Part shown: piece after piece, positions 16,401 through 25,251 of the stretch
Layout: every line of letters starts with the position of its first letter
How positions within the stretch are numbered: the stretch's first letter is position 1
Assembly (NCBI RefSeq): GCF_001570485.1
Contig: NZ_BCTA01000011.1
Location: 62,001 to 126,000, forward strand
Source: Mycolicibacterium novocastrense
Lineage (GTDB): Bacteria; Actinomycetota; Actinomycetes; Mycobacteriales; Mycobacteriaceae
Direction: 5' to 3'
DNA: 64,000 nucleotides
Position numbers and translations under genes: made by a program
Notes under the pieces: generated by a model
What the model saw: the letters and a program-made list of their open reading frames with translations, nothing else
Told to the model about the DNA's origin: nothing
The model's database searches: none

Positions 16401-17783
16401 ATGACTGAGATGACGACCCACCGCGTACCGCAGAAGTACGCCTGCGGCGAGACTTTCGTCCCCAAGAGCCGCTACATCGACCCGGAGTTCCTGCAACTCG
16501 AACTCGACCGGCTCTTCTCTTCGGTCTGGCAGCCCGCCTGCCGCGAGGAGGAGATACCCGACCCCGGCTGCTACTACGAGTACCGCATCGGCGGGCAGTC
16601 GATCGTGGTGGTGCGCCAGAAGGATCGCAGCATCAAGGCGTTCTACAACTCATGCGCACACCGCGGGATGAAGATCGTCTGCGGTACCGGCACCGCTACC
16701 GAGGGCGACCTGCGGTGCGGATTTCACGGCTGGCGCTACTCGCTGGACGGCCGGTCCTCCTTTGTGCCGTGCCGTGAGGAGTTCGCCCCTCGGCCGCGCG
16801 AACAGTGGGGGCTGACACCGGTCCACGTCGGGAGCTGGGGCGGTTGGGTATTCATCAGCATGGCGTCCGATCCGCCGGACCTGCTCGACTGGCTCGACCC
16901 GCTGCCCACCGCACTGGCCCCGTTTCGTCTGCAGGACATGCGATACGGGTGGCGTAAGCGGACGACACTGCCGGCCAACTACAAGACCGTCATCGATGCG
17001 TTCATCGAGGGCTACCACACGCCCGGCACGCATCCGCAGACGTTGCGCACCGCCAAGACTCCTCACCCGAGCACCGAGCCCGCACAACCCCAGGAGTACG
17101 TCTACGCGCCCTACACGCCGACAATCGCCTACAAGAACCACTCCCGGTTCATCTACACGCAGCGTCCCGAGACCACCGAACGCGACAAAGGGCGTCAGCA
17201 GCAGGCCTCCCGCCCGGAGGTGTTCGCGAACGCGATGCAGTACAACTACCTCGGCGTCAACGCGCTTGTCACAGAGCGCGATTACCGAGCCGCGCAGCGG
17301 TTGGCGACGATGGAGCCCAGCGAGATTCCGCCGTTCGTCCTTTACCACCAAATGTGCGAGGAACTGGCGCTGGCCGAAGGTGTCGACTTTCCGCGGATGT
17401 CGATGGAGGAGTATTTCGCGGGCAACGGCGACTGGCACATCTTTCCCACGTTGGTCATCCTCGTCGAGAAGTCGTGTCTGCTCGGGTACCGGATGCTGCC
17501 CGACGCGACGGATCCGAACAAGTGCACCTTCGAGATGTTCACGCTCGAACACTTCGCTCCCGGTGAGGTCCCCGACACCGACTGGCAGGAATTCGAGCGC
17601 TGGCAAGATCATGACGGCTGGGGTGAACTGCCCACGCAGGACCTGCAGAACATCGCCGCGATCCACGCGGGCATGCACTCGAACGGCTTCGAGGGACTCT
17701 GGCTGAACACCGCCCAGGAGATGACGATCCGCAACGAGCATGCAATCGCCGATCGGTTCCTCTTCGGCGCCGACGAGCGGTGA
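16401..17783 (+). CDS. Rieske non-heme iron oxygenase, alpha subunit
   Basis: A 460-residue ring-hydroxylating oxygenase large subunit. The Rieske 2Fe-2S ligands are Cys85 and His87 (CAHRG) and Cys106 and His109 (CGFHGW). The mononuclear iron ligands are His206 and His211 in EGYHTPGTHPQT; a later Asp completes the usual triad. No beta subunit or reductase gene is adjacent, so it may be an alpha-only monooxygenase using a distant reductase, as KshA does with KshB in steroid degradation. A run of eight G at 16387-16394 forms its ribosome site region. Confidence 0.95.
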   Translation: MTEMTTHRVPQKYACGETFVPKSRYIDPEFLQLELDRLFSSVWQPACREEEIPDPGCYYEYRIGGQSIVVVRQKDRSIKAFYNSCAHRGMKIVCGTGTATEGDLRCGFHGWRYSLDGRSSFVPCREEFAPRPREQWGLTPVHVGSWGGWVFISMASDPPDLLDWLDPLPTALAPFRLQDMRYGWRKRTTLPANYKTVIDAFIEGYHTPGTHPQTLRTAKTPHPSTEPAQPQEYVYAPYTPTIAYKNHSRFIYTQRPETTERDKGRQQQASRPEVFANAMQYNYLGVNALVTERDYRAAQRLATMEPSEIPPFVLYHQMCEELALAEGVDFPRMSMEEYFAGNGDWHIFPTLVILVEKSCLLGYRMLPDATDPNKCTFEMFTLEHFAPGEVPDTDWQEFERWQDHDGWGELPTQDLQNIAAIHAGMHSNGFEGLWLNTAQEMTIRNEHAIADRFLFGADER

Positions 17784-17790
17784 GCGACGG

Positions 17791-17850
17791 GGATGAGTGC
17801 CGGGGCGAGCGAAGCGACGGGAATGAGTGCCGGGGCGAGCGAAGCGACGG
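17791..17850 (+). repeat. Two tandem 30-base repeats carrying extra start codons
   Basis: 17791-17820 and 17821-17850 differ at one base. Each copy contains ATGAGTGCCGGGGCGAGCG followed by AAGCGACGG. Each carries an in-frame ATG, giving candidate starts at 17793, 17823 and 17853 for the OB-fold gene. Confidence 0.9.
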
Positions 17851-17852
17851 GG

Positions 17853-18275
17853 ATGGGTGAGGCGATACCGCAGCGGCCGGTGCCGCTGCTCACCGAGCTG
17901 AACCGGCCCTATTGGACGGGCGGCTCCGACGGCACTTGGCGGATGCAACGCTGCCTCGGCTGCGAGCGCCTGGTCCATCCGCCGGCCCTGCGTTGCCCGC
18001 ACGATCACGGTGTTCTCGAGTACGCGACGCTCAGCGGCCGGGGACGGGTCGAAACGTGGACCGTCAACGAGCATCCGTTCTTCCCGGGTTTCGCGCCGCC
18101 CTACCTGGTGGCGTTCGTGAATCCGGTTGAGGACAGCCGCGTTCGGGTGCTGACGAACATCGTGAACGTGCGGCCGGAAGACGTCACCGTCGGACTGCCG
18201 GTGCGCGTCACGTTCGAACGGCACACCGACGGAGACGACGAGGTGTTCATCCCGCTGTTCGAACCGGACCTCTGA
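17853..18275 (+). CDS. Zinc-ribbon OB-fold (DUF35) protein, thiolase partner
   Basis: A 140-residue protein from the third in-frame ATG; starts at 17793 or 17823 would add repeats of MSAGASEATG. It has the N-terminal helix RPYWTGGSDGTW, a rubredoxin-like ribbon CLGCERLVHPPALRCPHDHG and a C-terminal OB fold. Three Cys are present, with Asp/His where the fourth Cys usually lies. DUF35 proteins of this kind are the partner of lipid-transfer-type aldolases. Its TGATG overlap with the following thiolase-fold gene supports that pairing. Confidence 0.88.
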   Translation: MGEAIPQRPVPLLTELNRPYWTGGSDGTWRMQRCLGCERLVHPPALRCPHDHGVLEYATLSGRGRVETWTVNEHPFFPGFAPPYLVAFVNPVEDSRVRVLTNIVNVRPEDVTVGLPVRVTFERHTDGDDEVFIPLFEPDL

Positions 18276-19453
18276 TGGGTTCACCGCTTGCCGAGAAGGT
18301 CGTCATCAGTGGGGTCGGCCAGTCCGAGATCGGTCGGCGGCTGGGCCGAGACGCCCTGCAACTCACCGCGGACGCGTGCCTGGCCGCCGTCGAAGATGCA
18401 GGACTCACGCTCGCCGACATCGACGGGTTGACGACGTATCCGGGTGCGTGCCAGGCCGGTCCGGGGTTCTCGGGGGCGTCGCTGCGGGATATCCACGACG
18501 CGCTCGGCGTCAAGCCGAATTGGGTGGCCGGAGGGGTGGAGTCTCCGGGCCAACTGGGCGCCGTGGTCGATGCGATGTTCGCCGTCGCCGGTGGCATGGC
18601 CAACCATGTGCTGTGCTGGCGCAGCATCTGGGAGGGCACCGCCCAGGGCGCGGGCCGACGGCAGGGCTACGGCGCGCGGGGCGGTCGACCGAGCGGGATG
18701 ATGGCCTGGCAGCTGCCCTACGGCGCCACTGCGGCCAATCTGGCTGCAATGCAGTTGCGCGCCAGGATGATTCGATACGGCCTCAGGCGCGAACAGCTCG
18801 CCTCGATTGCGATCGTCGAGCGCGCCAATGCGCGACGAAACCCGTCGGCGATATACACCGACCCCCTCGACGTTGATACCTACCTGAATGCGCGGATGGT
18901 GTCGGAGCCGCTGTGCATGTACGACTGCGACATCGCCTGCGACGGAGCGACCGCGTTCGTCATCTCGCGGGCCGCGCATGCTCGAGCACTGGACCATCCC
19001 GCGGTCACGGTCGAGTCGCTGGACTGCGCTCATCACGACCGCTTCACCTGGGAGGGCGGCGAGGACATCACCCGGATCAGCTCGCGTTGGTCGACCATCT
19101 GGGACCGAACGGATTTCACCGTGGCCGATGTCGATTACGCCTCGTTGTACGACGGGTTCAGCGTATTCGTGCTGTGCTGGTTGGAAGATTTCGGCTTCTG
19201 CAAGGTGGGAGAATCCGGCGACTTCATTGCCGACCCGGCACGCATCTCGCTCGGCGGTGAACTGCCGATCAACACAGCGGGCGGCCAATTGTCCGGAGGA
19301 CGGCTGCACGGATTCGGTCACCTGTACGAGGCGTGTTTGCAGATCCGGGCCGAGGCAAGCGGCCGTCAGGTTGACGACGTATCACTGGCAGCGGTCGGGG
19401 TTGGGGCTGCCAACAGTGGAACGACAGCCATGCTGCTGCGACGGACGCTGTAG
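18275..19453 (+). CDS. Thiolase-fold lipid-transfer protein, probable retro-aldolase
   Basis: A 392-residue thiolase superfamily protein. The N-terminus VVISGVGQSEIGRRLG and the segment NTAGGQLSGGRLHGFGHLYEA match the non-thiolytic Ltp group, in which the GHP motif is replaced and tyrosines serve catalysis. The segment DYASLYDGFSVF provides a candidate Tyr. It likely cleaves a beta-hydroxyacyl-CoA to a ketone plus a short acyl-CoA together with the upstream DUF35 protein. This role is inferred from the family and pairing; the substrate is not known. It ends the operon begun by the SDR. Confidence 0.9.
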   Translation: MGSPLAEKVVISGVGQSEIGRRLGRDALQLTADACLAAVEDAGLTLADIDGLTTYPGACQAGPGFSGASLRDIHDALGVKPNWVAGGVESPGQLGAVVDAMFAVAGGMANHVLCWRSIWEGTAQGAGRRQGYGARGGRPSGMMAWQLPYGATAANLAAMQLRARMIRYGLRREQLASIAIVERANARRNPSAIYTDPLDVDTYLNARMVSEPLCMYDCDIACDGATAFVISRAAHARALDHPAVTVESLDCAHHDRFTWEGGEDITRISSRWSTIWDRTDFTVADVDYASLYDGFSVFVLCWLEDFGFCKVGESGDFIADPARISLGGELPINTAGGQLSGGRLHGFGHLYEACLQIRAEASGRQVDDVSLAAVGVGAANSGTTAMLLRRTL

Positions 19454-19520
19454 GTGGGCAGAAGATCCACCGTGCTTCGAACACCCTGAGGCATGTTCTC
19501 GTCAACGTAGAGGAGCCACT

Positions 19521-19931
19521 TTGCACATCGACCTACAGACGTGTTTCGAGCTGGAGCAGGCCAAATCGAGATACTGCCGGCTGTTGGACACCAAGGACTG
19601 GGCCGGATTGGCTGAGCTGATGACCGACGACATCGTCTTCGATCTAGGCGGCGGCGATGAGGTGCCGCCGATCGTCGGACGCGACGCCACGCTCGAAGCA
19701 GTGCAGACGTCGGTGACAGATGCGGTCACGGTTCATCAGGTGCACAGCCCGGAGTTTCACCTCGACGAGAATGAGGCACGCGTGATCTGGGCGGCTCAAG
19801 AGCGAGTGAAGTGGAACAACGGGACGGGGTTGACTGCCTACGGTCATTACCATGACCGATGGGTGCGACGCGACGGAGTGTGGCGTATCGCCGAGCTTCG
19901 GCTCACCCACCTTCTCATCGACGTCGACTGA
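19521..19931 (+). CDS. NTF2-like (SnoaL-type) protein
   Basis: A 136-residue protein with the cone-shaped NTF2 fold pattern: an N-terminal helix CFELEQAKSRYCRLLDTKDW, then LAELMTDDIVFDLGGGDEVPP, and a C-terminal strand WVRRDGVWRIAELRLTHLLIDVD. Members are isomerases, dehydratases or dioxygenase small-subunit relatives. The TTG start is chosen because GAGGAG lies 5 bases before it. It sits 67 bases after the thiolase-fold gene on the same strand, and converges on mceF. It could be the missing small subunit or an isomerase of the pathway. Confidence 0.85.
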   Translation: MHIDLQTCFELEQAKSRYCRLLDTKDWAGLAELMTDDIVFDLGGGDEVPPIVGRDATLEAVQTSVTDAVTVHQVHSPEFHLDENEARVIWAAQERVKWNNGTGLTAYGHYHDRWVRRDGVWRIAELRLTHLLIDVD

Positions 19932-19947
19932 TGGGGTCTCGCCGACG

Positions 19948-21666
19948 TCAACTGAGGCGGGGATAGGTCATGAGGTCCACCCAATTCTCGGCTATGGCCC
20001 TTTTAGCTGACCCACTGGCGTACAGGCTGATTCCGGCGTACGGGTCGAGAAACTTGCCGGTCGCCGGATCGTAGGTCGTCACGGCGGCGCCCGCCTGTGG
20101 TTGGGTTGCTCCCGCCAATCCGGCTTCAGCCGGTAACGGGTCGTTCCGGGGAGCGGGCGGCGCTGTGGGGCTTGGATCTACCGGAGCGGGCGGCGCCGAC
20201 GGCCGGACGTATGGCGGGATCACCTGGTCGGGCGGCGGCTGAAATGGTAGAGGCGGTGGAGGAGGTCCGGGGGTCACCGGCGGGACCTGCGTCGGATACG
20301 GCGCGGTCAGTGCCGGCCCCGGCCCGGGCGGCACACCGGGCGGAAGCTGTACGGCAGGAGGCCCGGGATCGTAGTCCGCTTGCGGCGGAATGTAGGGATA
20401 CTTGTTCTGCGGCAGGGTCATCCGAGGATCGGTTACCGGTGTTCCCACGGGCACCGGCGGTCCACGCCATGGGTTGCTTCCGACCGGCACATAACCCCGC
20501 GGATCGCGGCAGAGCTGCACCGTCGGCGCCCGTTTGCCGGGGAATTCCTGGCAGGGATAGTTGCGTGCGCCGCGAACGACTGTCGGATCGTTGTGCGGGA
20601 CCTTGCAGTACATGTCTTTGGGGACGTCGCGAAGCGTGGTGTCGGCGGGCGAACGTATTTCGGCCGGAGGCACGAACCCGGTGATACACGGCGGCGGATC
20701 ACCGAAATTCAGCTTGAAGTCCGCCTTGGCGCCTTCGTCCGCCGGGTACTGATTGGCGATCGTGATGACTGCCGCGGCAAGGGCAGGCATGATCACCAGA
20801 ACCTGTTCGATCGACTTGTGATAGATGACGCCAACACGGCCGGCGTTGGCGAGGTTAGCCGCCAGCACCGGAAACGTGGGACGGATACCTTCGAAGAGGG
20901 CAGTTGCTTCGCCGGTGGCGCCGGGAGCCGACTGCAGAACGGCGCGTATCTCTGGGTCGGCTTCCCGAAGATGAGTCGTGAGGCGTGCCAGGCCATCTGC
21001 CACCGACCTGATGTTCTGCCCGGACGCACGCTGAGCGTCGAGCAGCGGTTGAGATCGTTCGAGGAGCTCAATTGTCTCACTGGACGTGTTGTCGGCTTCT
21101 TCGATCAGCGACCGTGACGATTCGATGAGCCGCGCGAGCTCGGGACCCGACCCGTCGAAAGCTGTGAATGCCTCCCTCAATACGTCCCGCAACCGGCTTC
21201 GATCAAGCGAATCGACCAGGCTTTGCGCCTCGCGCAGCAGGCCGGCGATGTCGCCGCTGATGTGCGTGCGGTCGCGATCGATGTGCCCATCGTCACCCAG
21301 GAAATCCGTGGACGCATTCGGCGGCGGCACCAGATCGACGTACAGCTCGCCGATGGCCGACACACTCTTGACGTAGGCGTCGACGTCGTCGGGAACTTTC
21401 ATGGCATCGTCGATCCGCATCTCGACCAGGACATCGTTGTCGCGGGTCAGCGAGACCGATGTGACCTTGCCGATGGTCGTCCCGCGGTAGGCGACGTTCG
21501 CATTCGTATACAGACCGCCACTGGCCACGAAATTGGCCGTCACGGTGTAGGTTCCGAGGCCGAACGCCTTCGGCAACTGCACGTAGAACACCGCGATCAC
21601 GAACACACTGACGAGCGCGACCAGAGAGAAGATGGTCAGTTGCAGGCGGACGAGGGGAGTGAGCAT
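19948..21666 (-). CDS. mceF: Mce family protein MceF
   Basis: The sixth and last MCE protein of the operon, 572 residues. An N-terminal transmembrane anchor (about residues 8-28) precedes the MCE/MlaD domain, YTVTANFVASGGLYTNANVAYRG. A long helical region follows, then a proline-rich tail (residues ~390-510). Mce proteins assemble a periplasm-spanning lipid-uptake channel with YrbE permeases and an MceG ATPase. The tail ends YDPATGKFLDPYAG and a short helix. It starts at the stop of mceE (one shared base). Confidence 0.93.
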   Translation of the reverse strand: MLTPLVRLQLTIFSLVALVSVFVIAVFYVQLPKAFGLGTYTVTANFVASGGLYTNANVAYRGTTIGKVTSVSLTRDNDVLVEMRIDDAMKVPDDVDAYVKSVSAIGELYVDLVPPPNASTDFLGDDGHIDRDRTHISGDIAGLLREAQSLVDSLDRSRLRDVLREAFTAFDGSGPELARLIESSRSLIEEADNTSSETIELLERSQPLLDAQRASGQNIRSVADGLARLTTHLREADPEIRAVLQSAPGATGEATALFEGIRPTFPVLAANLANAGRVGVIYHKSIEQVLVIMPALAAAVITIANQYPADEGAKADFKLNFGDPPPCITGFVPPAEIRSPADTTLRDVPKDMYCKVPHNDPTVVRGARNYPCQEFPGKRAPTVQLCRDPRGYVPVGSNPWRGPPVPVGTPVTDPRMTLPQNKYPYIPPQADYDPGPPAVQLPPGVPPGPGPALTAPYPTQVPPVTPGPPPPPLPFQPPPDQVIPPYVRPSAPPAPVDPSPTAPPAPRNDPLPAEAGLAGATQPQAGAAVTTYDPATGKFLDPYAGISLYASGSAKRAIAENWVDLMTYPRLS

Positions 21667-22856
21667 CAGGGTTGGCCTGCAGACTGTGGATCGGGAGGAT
21701 TGAGGGGCGGGATCTGGAACGGATCGGCAGCCTGCCCGGACAACGACGATGTCGCTCCGACGAGGTAATCGGGGACGGAGACGACTTCAGAAAGACGTTT
21801 CATGTTGGGATCGAGAGTGCTTGTCGTGAAGAAATTCTCACCCATCCGCCGCACCGTGAGGTCAAACGTCGCGAAGACGTTGAGGAAGTCACCCCTGACC
21901 GCCCGCGGCAGTCCCTCGTTGAGCGGTATCGGAAACGCAGGCAGGATCGGCAACGCGTCGACGAGCGTTTCGGCGTTGTCGCTGAGAGCCTTGACCACGG
22001 CATAAGCGTGGACGAGATCAGCGGCGAAGTCCGCTTTCGTCTGGGCCAAGAGGGGGGCAGAGACGTCCGCGAGCCGCTTCAGAGCCGCAAAGGCATCAAC
22101 GATGCGGTGGCCATTGTCGTTGAGTACGCGCGTGGCCGACGGGAGTGTCGCCAGTGCGCGCTCGATCTTGTCCCTACCACCGGCGAGTCGACCTGCTAGG
22201 CGATTGACCTTCTCCATCGCCGTTGCGATGTCGTGCGCCTGAGCATTCAAACCTGCGGCCAATTCGGCGAGTCTGGGCAGGAACGCGGCGAACTGACCGG
22301 CGCGCCCGGCAATGGCAGCGTACGTCTCATTCGTAATATCCTGCAGCACACCGAGGTTACCGTTGTTGACGACGATGGCCAGAGACGACAGCACATCCTC
22401 GGTGCTCGGATAATTGCCGGTGTTTTCAATGCCGATTCGGGAATTCGGGCCCAGGGAGCCGATGGGTCGTTCGGCGACGGGTTCGGCCAGTTCCAGGTGC
22501 CGCGAGCCCAGCAGAGATGTTTGACCGACGGTCGCAGTGGCGTTGGCGGGCAGATGCACCGAGCCGCCGAGGGACAGCTGCACCAGCGCATAGAACGTGC
22601 CGTCGTCACGCTGCACGGGCTTGATACCTGACACACTGCCGACGGTCACGTCGTCCACCTTGACGGGGGAATTCTGTGGCAGCGACGAAATATCGGGTAG
22701 CTCGACCGATACGGTGAACGAACCGTCGCCGTGGCCCGCGGTACCCGGCATGTTCAGTGAGTTCAACCCATTGAATTGGCATGCCGAAACCACCACCGCG
22801 AGTGACCCGATCGCCGTGGCTCGCCGCGCCCATCTGTGAAGGTGTCGGTTGATCAT
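21666..22856 (-). CDS. mceE: Mce family lipoprotein MceE
   Basis: A 396-residue MCE protein with a lipoprotein signal: basic start, hydrophobic stretch and lipobox VVSAC, giving Cys26 as the predicted lipidated residue. The MCE domain follows: GSFTVSVELPDISSLPQNSPVKVDDVTVG. The lipoprotein is always fifth in mce operons, which fixes the order. The ATG at 22856 overlaps the mceD stop as ATGA. A start further upstream would hide the signal peptide. Confidence 0.93.
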   Translation of the reverse strand: MINRHLHRWARRATAIGSLAVVVSACQFNGLNSLNMPGTAGHGDGSFTVSVELPDISSLPQNSPVKVDDVTVGSVSGIKPVQRDDGTFYALVQLSLGGSVHLPANATATVGQTSLLGSRHLELAEPVAERPIGSLGPNSRIGIENTGNYPSTEDVLSSLAIVVNNGNLGVLQDITNETYAAIAGRAGQFAAFLPRLAELAAGLNAQAHDIATAMEKVNRLAGRLAGGRDKIERALATLPSATRVLNDNGHRIVDAFAALKRLADVSAPLLAQTKADFAADLVHAYAVVKALSDNAETLVDALPILPAFPIPLNEGLPRAVRGDFLNVFATFDLTVRRMGENFFTTSTLDPNMKRLSEVVSVPDYLVGATSSLSGQAADPFQIPPLNPPDPQSAGQP

Positions 22857-24184
22857 CTGCCGGCTCCCGCCTGTCCGTCGGGCTGGTGGGGCGCGGTTGG
22901 CGCGTCCGGCACCATGAGCGAACTCAGATCGGCGTCGGGCGGTATTGATGGCGGAGTCACCCCGGGCAGCGGGTGCCATTGCAGTTGTGCAATCGGCGTC
23001 TGCGCTTTGGCTTCCGTCTGTGGTGTGTCATAGATGATCTGCCCCTTGTACGCCGTGATGCTGGTTATCGGGCGAAACAGGAACGGCGGATAGTTCATCT
23101 GGAGCCGCTTGACCACCGGCGCCATCCGCTGACGGCAGATTTCGGCGCGCTTGTAATTCTCTGGCGTCTCCGCGGTCTCGAACATTCCCGCGCACATCAG
23201 TTGTACCGGGTTTCCGAAATTGGGCAACGTCACGATTCCCGCCAACGACGCCTGGGCCGGATTGTAGATGTTGTAGAAGTTGGCCAGCGCCGTCGGCGCC
23301 AGGTGCAGAACTTGTTCGATATCGTCGCTGCGTTCGTTCAGCAGGCTGGTGAAGTCGGCGAGTCGGTCGATCTGGCCGATCAATGCGTCGTTGTTGTCAC
23401 TGAGCAGGCCCCGGACGTCGGAGAGTGCATTGTTCAGAGAGGCCAGCGCTTGATCGATGTCGAGGGAACTGTCCGCGAGCACCTGAGACACTGAGGCGAC
23501 GTGAGATGTGAACGCCACGATCTGTTCGTTGCTCTCGGCCAGGGCGTTCACCACGATGTGCAGGTTCTTCACGGTGTCGAAGATGTCGGCACGCGAATCG
23601 CCGAGACGCCCTGCCACTTGCGATAGTTCACGGACTGCACTTCTGAATGACTCACCGGAACCGTCGAAAGTGTCTGCGGCTTGGTTGATCAACTCGCTCA
23701 GTGGCCCCTGCGCCGAGCCTGGTTTGGGCCCAAGCTGCGCGGACAACTTGGTCAGTTCGTCCTTGACCTGATCCCATTCGATCGGTACCGCGGTCCGATC
23801 GAGTCCAACGACTGCGTTGTCGGACAGCGTCGGGCCGCCGTCGTAGATCGGCGCGAATTCCACAAACCGAGCGGAGACCAGATTCGGCGAAACGATGAGC
23901 GCGGCGGCATCGGCCGGAATGGGGACTCCCGCCTCGACACTCATCGCCACCCTGGTGTGCTCTGGGCCTGGCTCGATTCCGGTGATCCGACCGACGGTGA
24001 CTCCGGCAACCTTCACTTCGTCGCCGACGTACAGACCCACTGCCGAGGAGAACAAACCCGTGATGCTGCGCTGCTGCGCGCGCGGCCATACTGTGTACAC
24101 CCCTGCAATGAGTGTCACGGTCAGCACCGCGGCGAGCACAGCCCTGGGCCATCGTCGGGGGTGGGCGAGTCCGAGCGCGGTCAT
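22853..24184 (-). CDS. mceD: Mce family protein MceD
   Basis: A 443-residue MCE protein. A single N-terminal transmembrane helix lies around residues 13-30. The MCE domain contains SAVGLYVGDEVKVAGVTVGRITG, and a long helical segment follows with repeated heptad-like leucines. The Pro-rich C-terminus is short. It overlaps mceC and mceE by 4 bases at either end. Confidence 0.93.
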   Translation of the reverse strand: MTALGLAHPRRWPRAVLAAVLTVTLIAGVYTVWPRAQQRSITGLFSSAVGLYVGDEVKVAGVTVGRITGIEPGPEHTRVAMSVEAGVPIPADAAALIVSPNLVSARFVEFAPIYDGGPTLSDNAVVGLDRTAVPIEWDQVKDELTKLSAQLGPKPGSAQGPLSELINQAADTFDGSGESFRSAVRELSQVAGRLGDSRADIFDTVKNLHIVVNALAESNEQIVAFTSHVASVSQVLADSSLDIDQALASLNNALSDVRGLLSDNNDALIGQIDRLADFTSLLNERSDDIEQVLHLAPTALANFYNIYNPAQASLAGIVTLPNFGNPVQLMCAGMFETAETPENYKRAEICRQRMAPVVKRLQMNYPPFLFRPITSITAYKGQIIYDTPQTEAKAQTPIAQLQWHPLPGVTPPSIPPDADLSSLMVPDAPTAPHQPDGQAGAGR

Positions 24185-25251
24185 GGCGTTTTCGGCCTGA
24201 TCACGAGTCGCTCCCGGATGAATCCGCGGAGCATGTCGGCCAGACTGTCGGGCAGCTTGCCCGGCTGGAAGTAGGTGTCCAACAGCACGCCGGCGACGGC
24301 AGGAGTCGGCACACCCCAGACGTTGACGGAAAAGCCCGGGCCGGACCCCACAACTTCACCCAGTGTCGTGGAGAAGGCAGGGAGCCGCTTGAGCGCCTCG
24401 TCGAGATGGGCGCGACGGGAGTTCAGATTTTCGAGCACGAGGTTGAGCTTGACTAGCGCGGGACCGAATTCACGACGGTTGTCGGCGACGAACCCCGATA
24501 TTTGCCGCGACACATCGCCGATTCCCGCGACGAGAGAGGCGAGCGCGGTGCGCTGTGCACTGAGCTCGGCGAACAGCGCGTTACCGTCGGTGATCAGCTG
24601 ATTCAGTTGACGGGAGCGAGTGGCCAGGATGGCCGACAGCGACTTCGCGTGAGCCAGTAGATCGGCGAGATCCTCGTCGCGGGCGTTGATGCTGCGGGAA
24701 AGCGCGGTCACGCCGTCGAGTGCGCTACGCAGTTGGGGGGTGGCGTCACGCATCGTGGCGGTCAGAGTTTGCAGCGCGGTTTCGAAGGTGTCGGTGTCCA
24801 ACTCGGCTGCGGAGTTTCCCAGATCCTGTAACGCGTCGGGCAGGGTGTACGGGGTAGTCGTGCGTCCGAGCGGCACGGTGTCGACCGACCCTGCACCACC
24901 CGGGGTGACCGCCAGGATCCGTTGGCCGAGAACGGTGTCGGTCTTGATCGCCACCAGCGTCTGGTCGCCGAGGCGCAGATCGCGGTCGACGGTGAAAATC
25001 ACCTTTGCGGCGCGGGCGCTCACGTCGAGGTTGACCGAGCTCACTTTGCCGACGTTGTATCCGTAGATCTGCACATCGCTGCCGCTGGTGACTCCGGCGG
25101 CGTTGGTGAAGTAAGCGGTGTAGACCTTTCCCTGCGGCATGAAGGGCAGTGTGGAGTAACCGAATGAAACGAGCACCAGCAGGATGACGAGAATGATCCC
25201 GAAAATGCCTGTGCGTAGGGGGTTTCGGCGACCCCGCTCCTCAACCGTCAT
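24181..25251 (-). CDS. mceC: Mce family protein MceC
   Basis: A 356-residue MCE protein. A transmembrane helix at about residues 16-35 is followed by the MCE domain VYTAYFTNAAGVTSGSDVQIYGYNVGKVSSV and a long helical needle-forming region. It overlaps mceB by 11 bases and mceD by 4, indicating translational coupling. Confidence 0.93.
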   Translation of the reverse strand: MTVEERGRRNPLRTGIFGIILVILLVLVSFGYSTLPFMPQGKVYTAYFTNAAGVTSGSDVQIYGYNVGKVSSVNLDVSARAAKVIFTVDRDLRLGDQTLVAIKTDTVLGQRILAVTPGGAGSVDTVPLGRTTTPYTLPDALQDLGNSAAELDTDTFETALQTLTATMRDATPQLRSALDGVTALSRSINARDEDLADLLAHAKSLSAILATRSRQLNQLITDGNALFAELSAQRTALASLVAGIGDVSRQISGFVADNRREFGPALVKLNLVLENLNSRRAHLDEALKRLPAFSTTLGEVVGSGPGFSVNVWGVPTPAVAGVLLDTYFQPGKLPDSLADMLRGFIRERLVIRPKTP

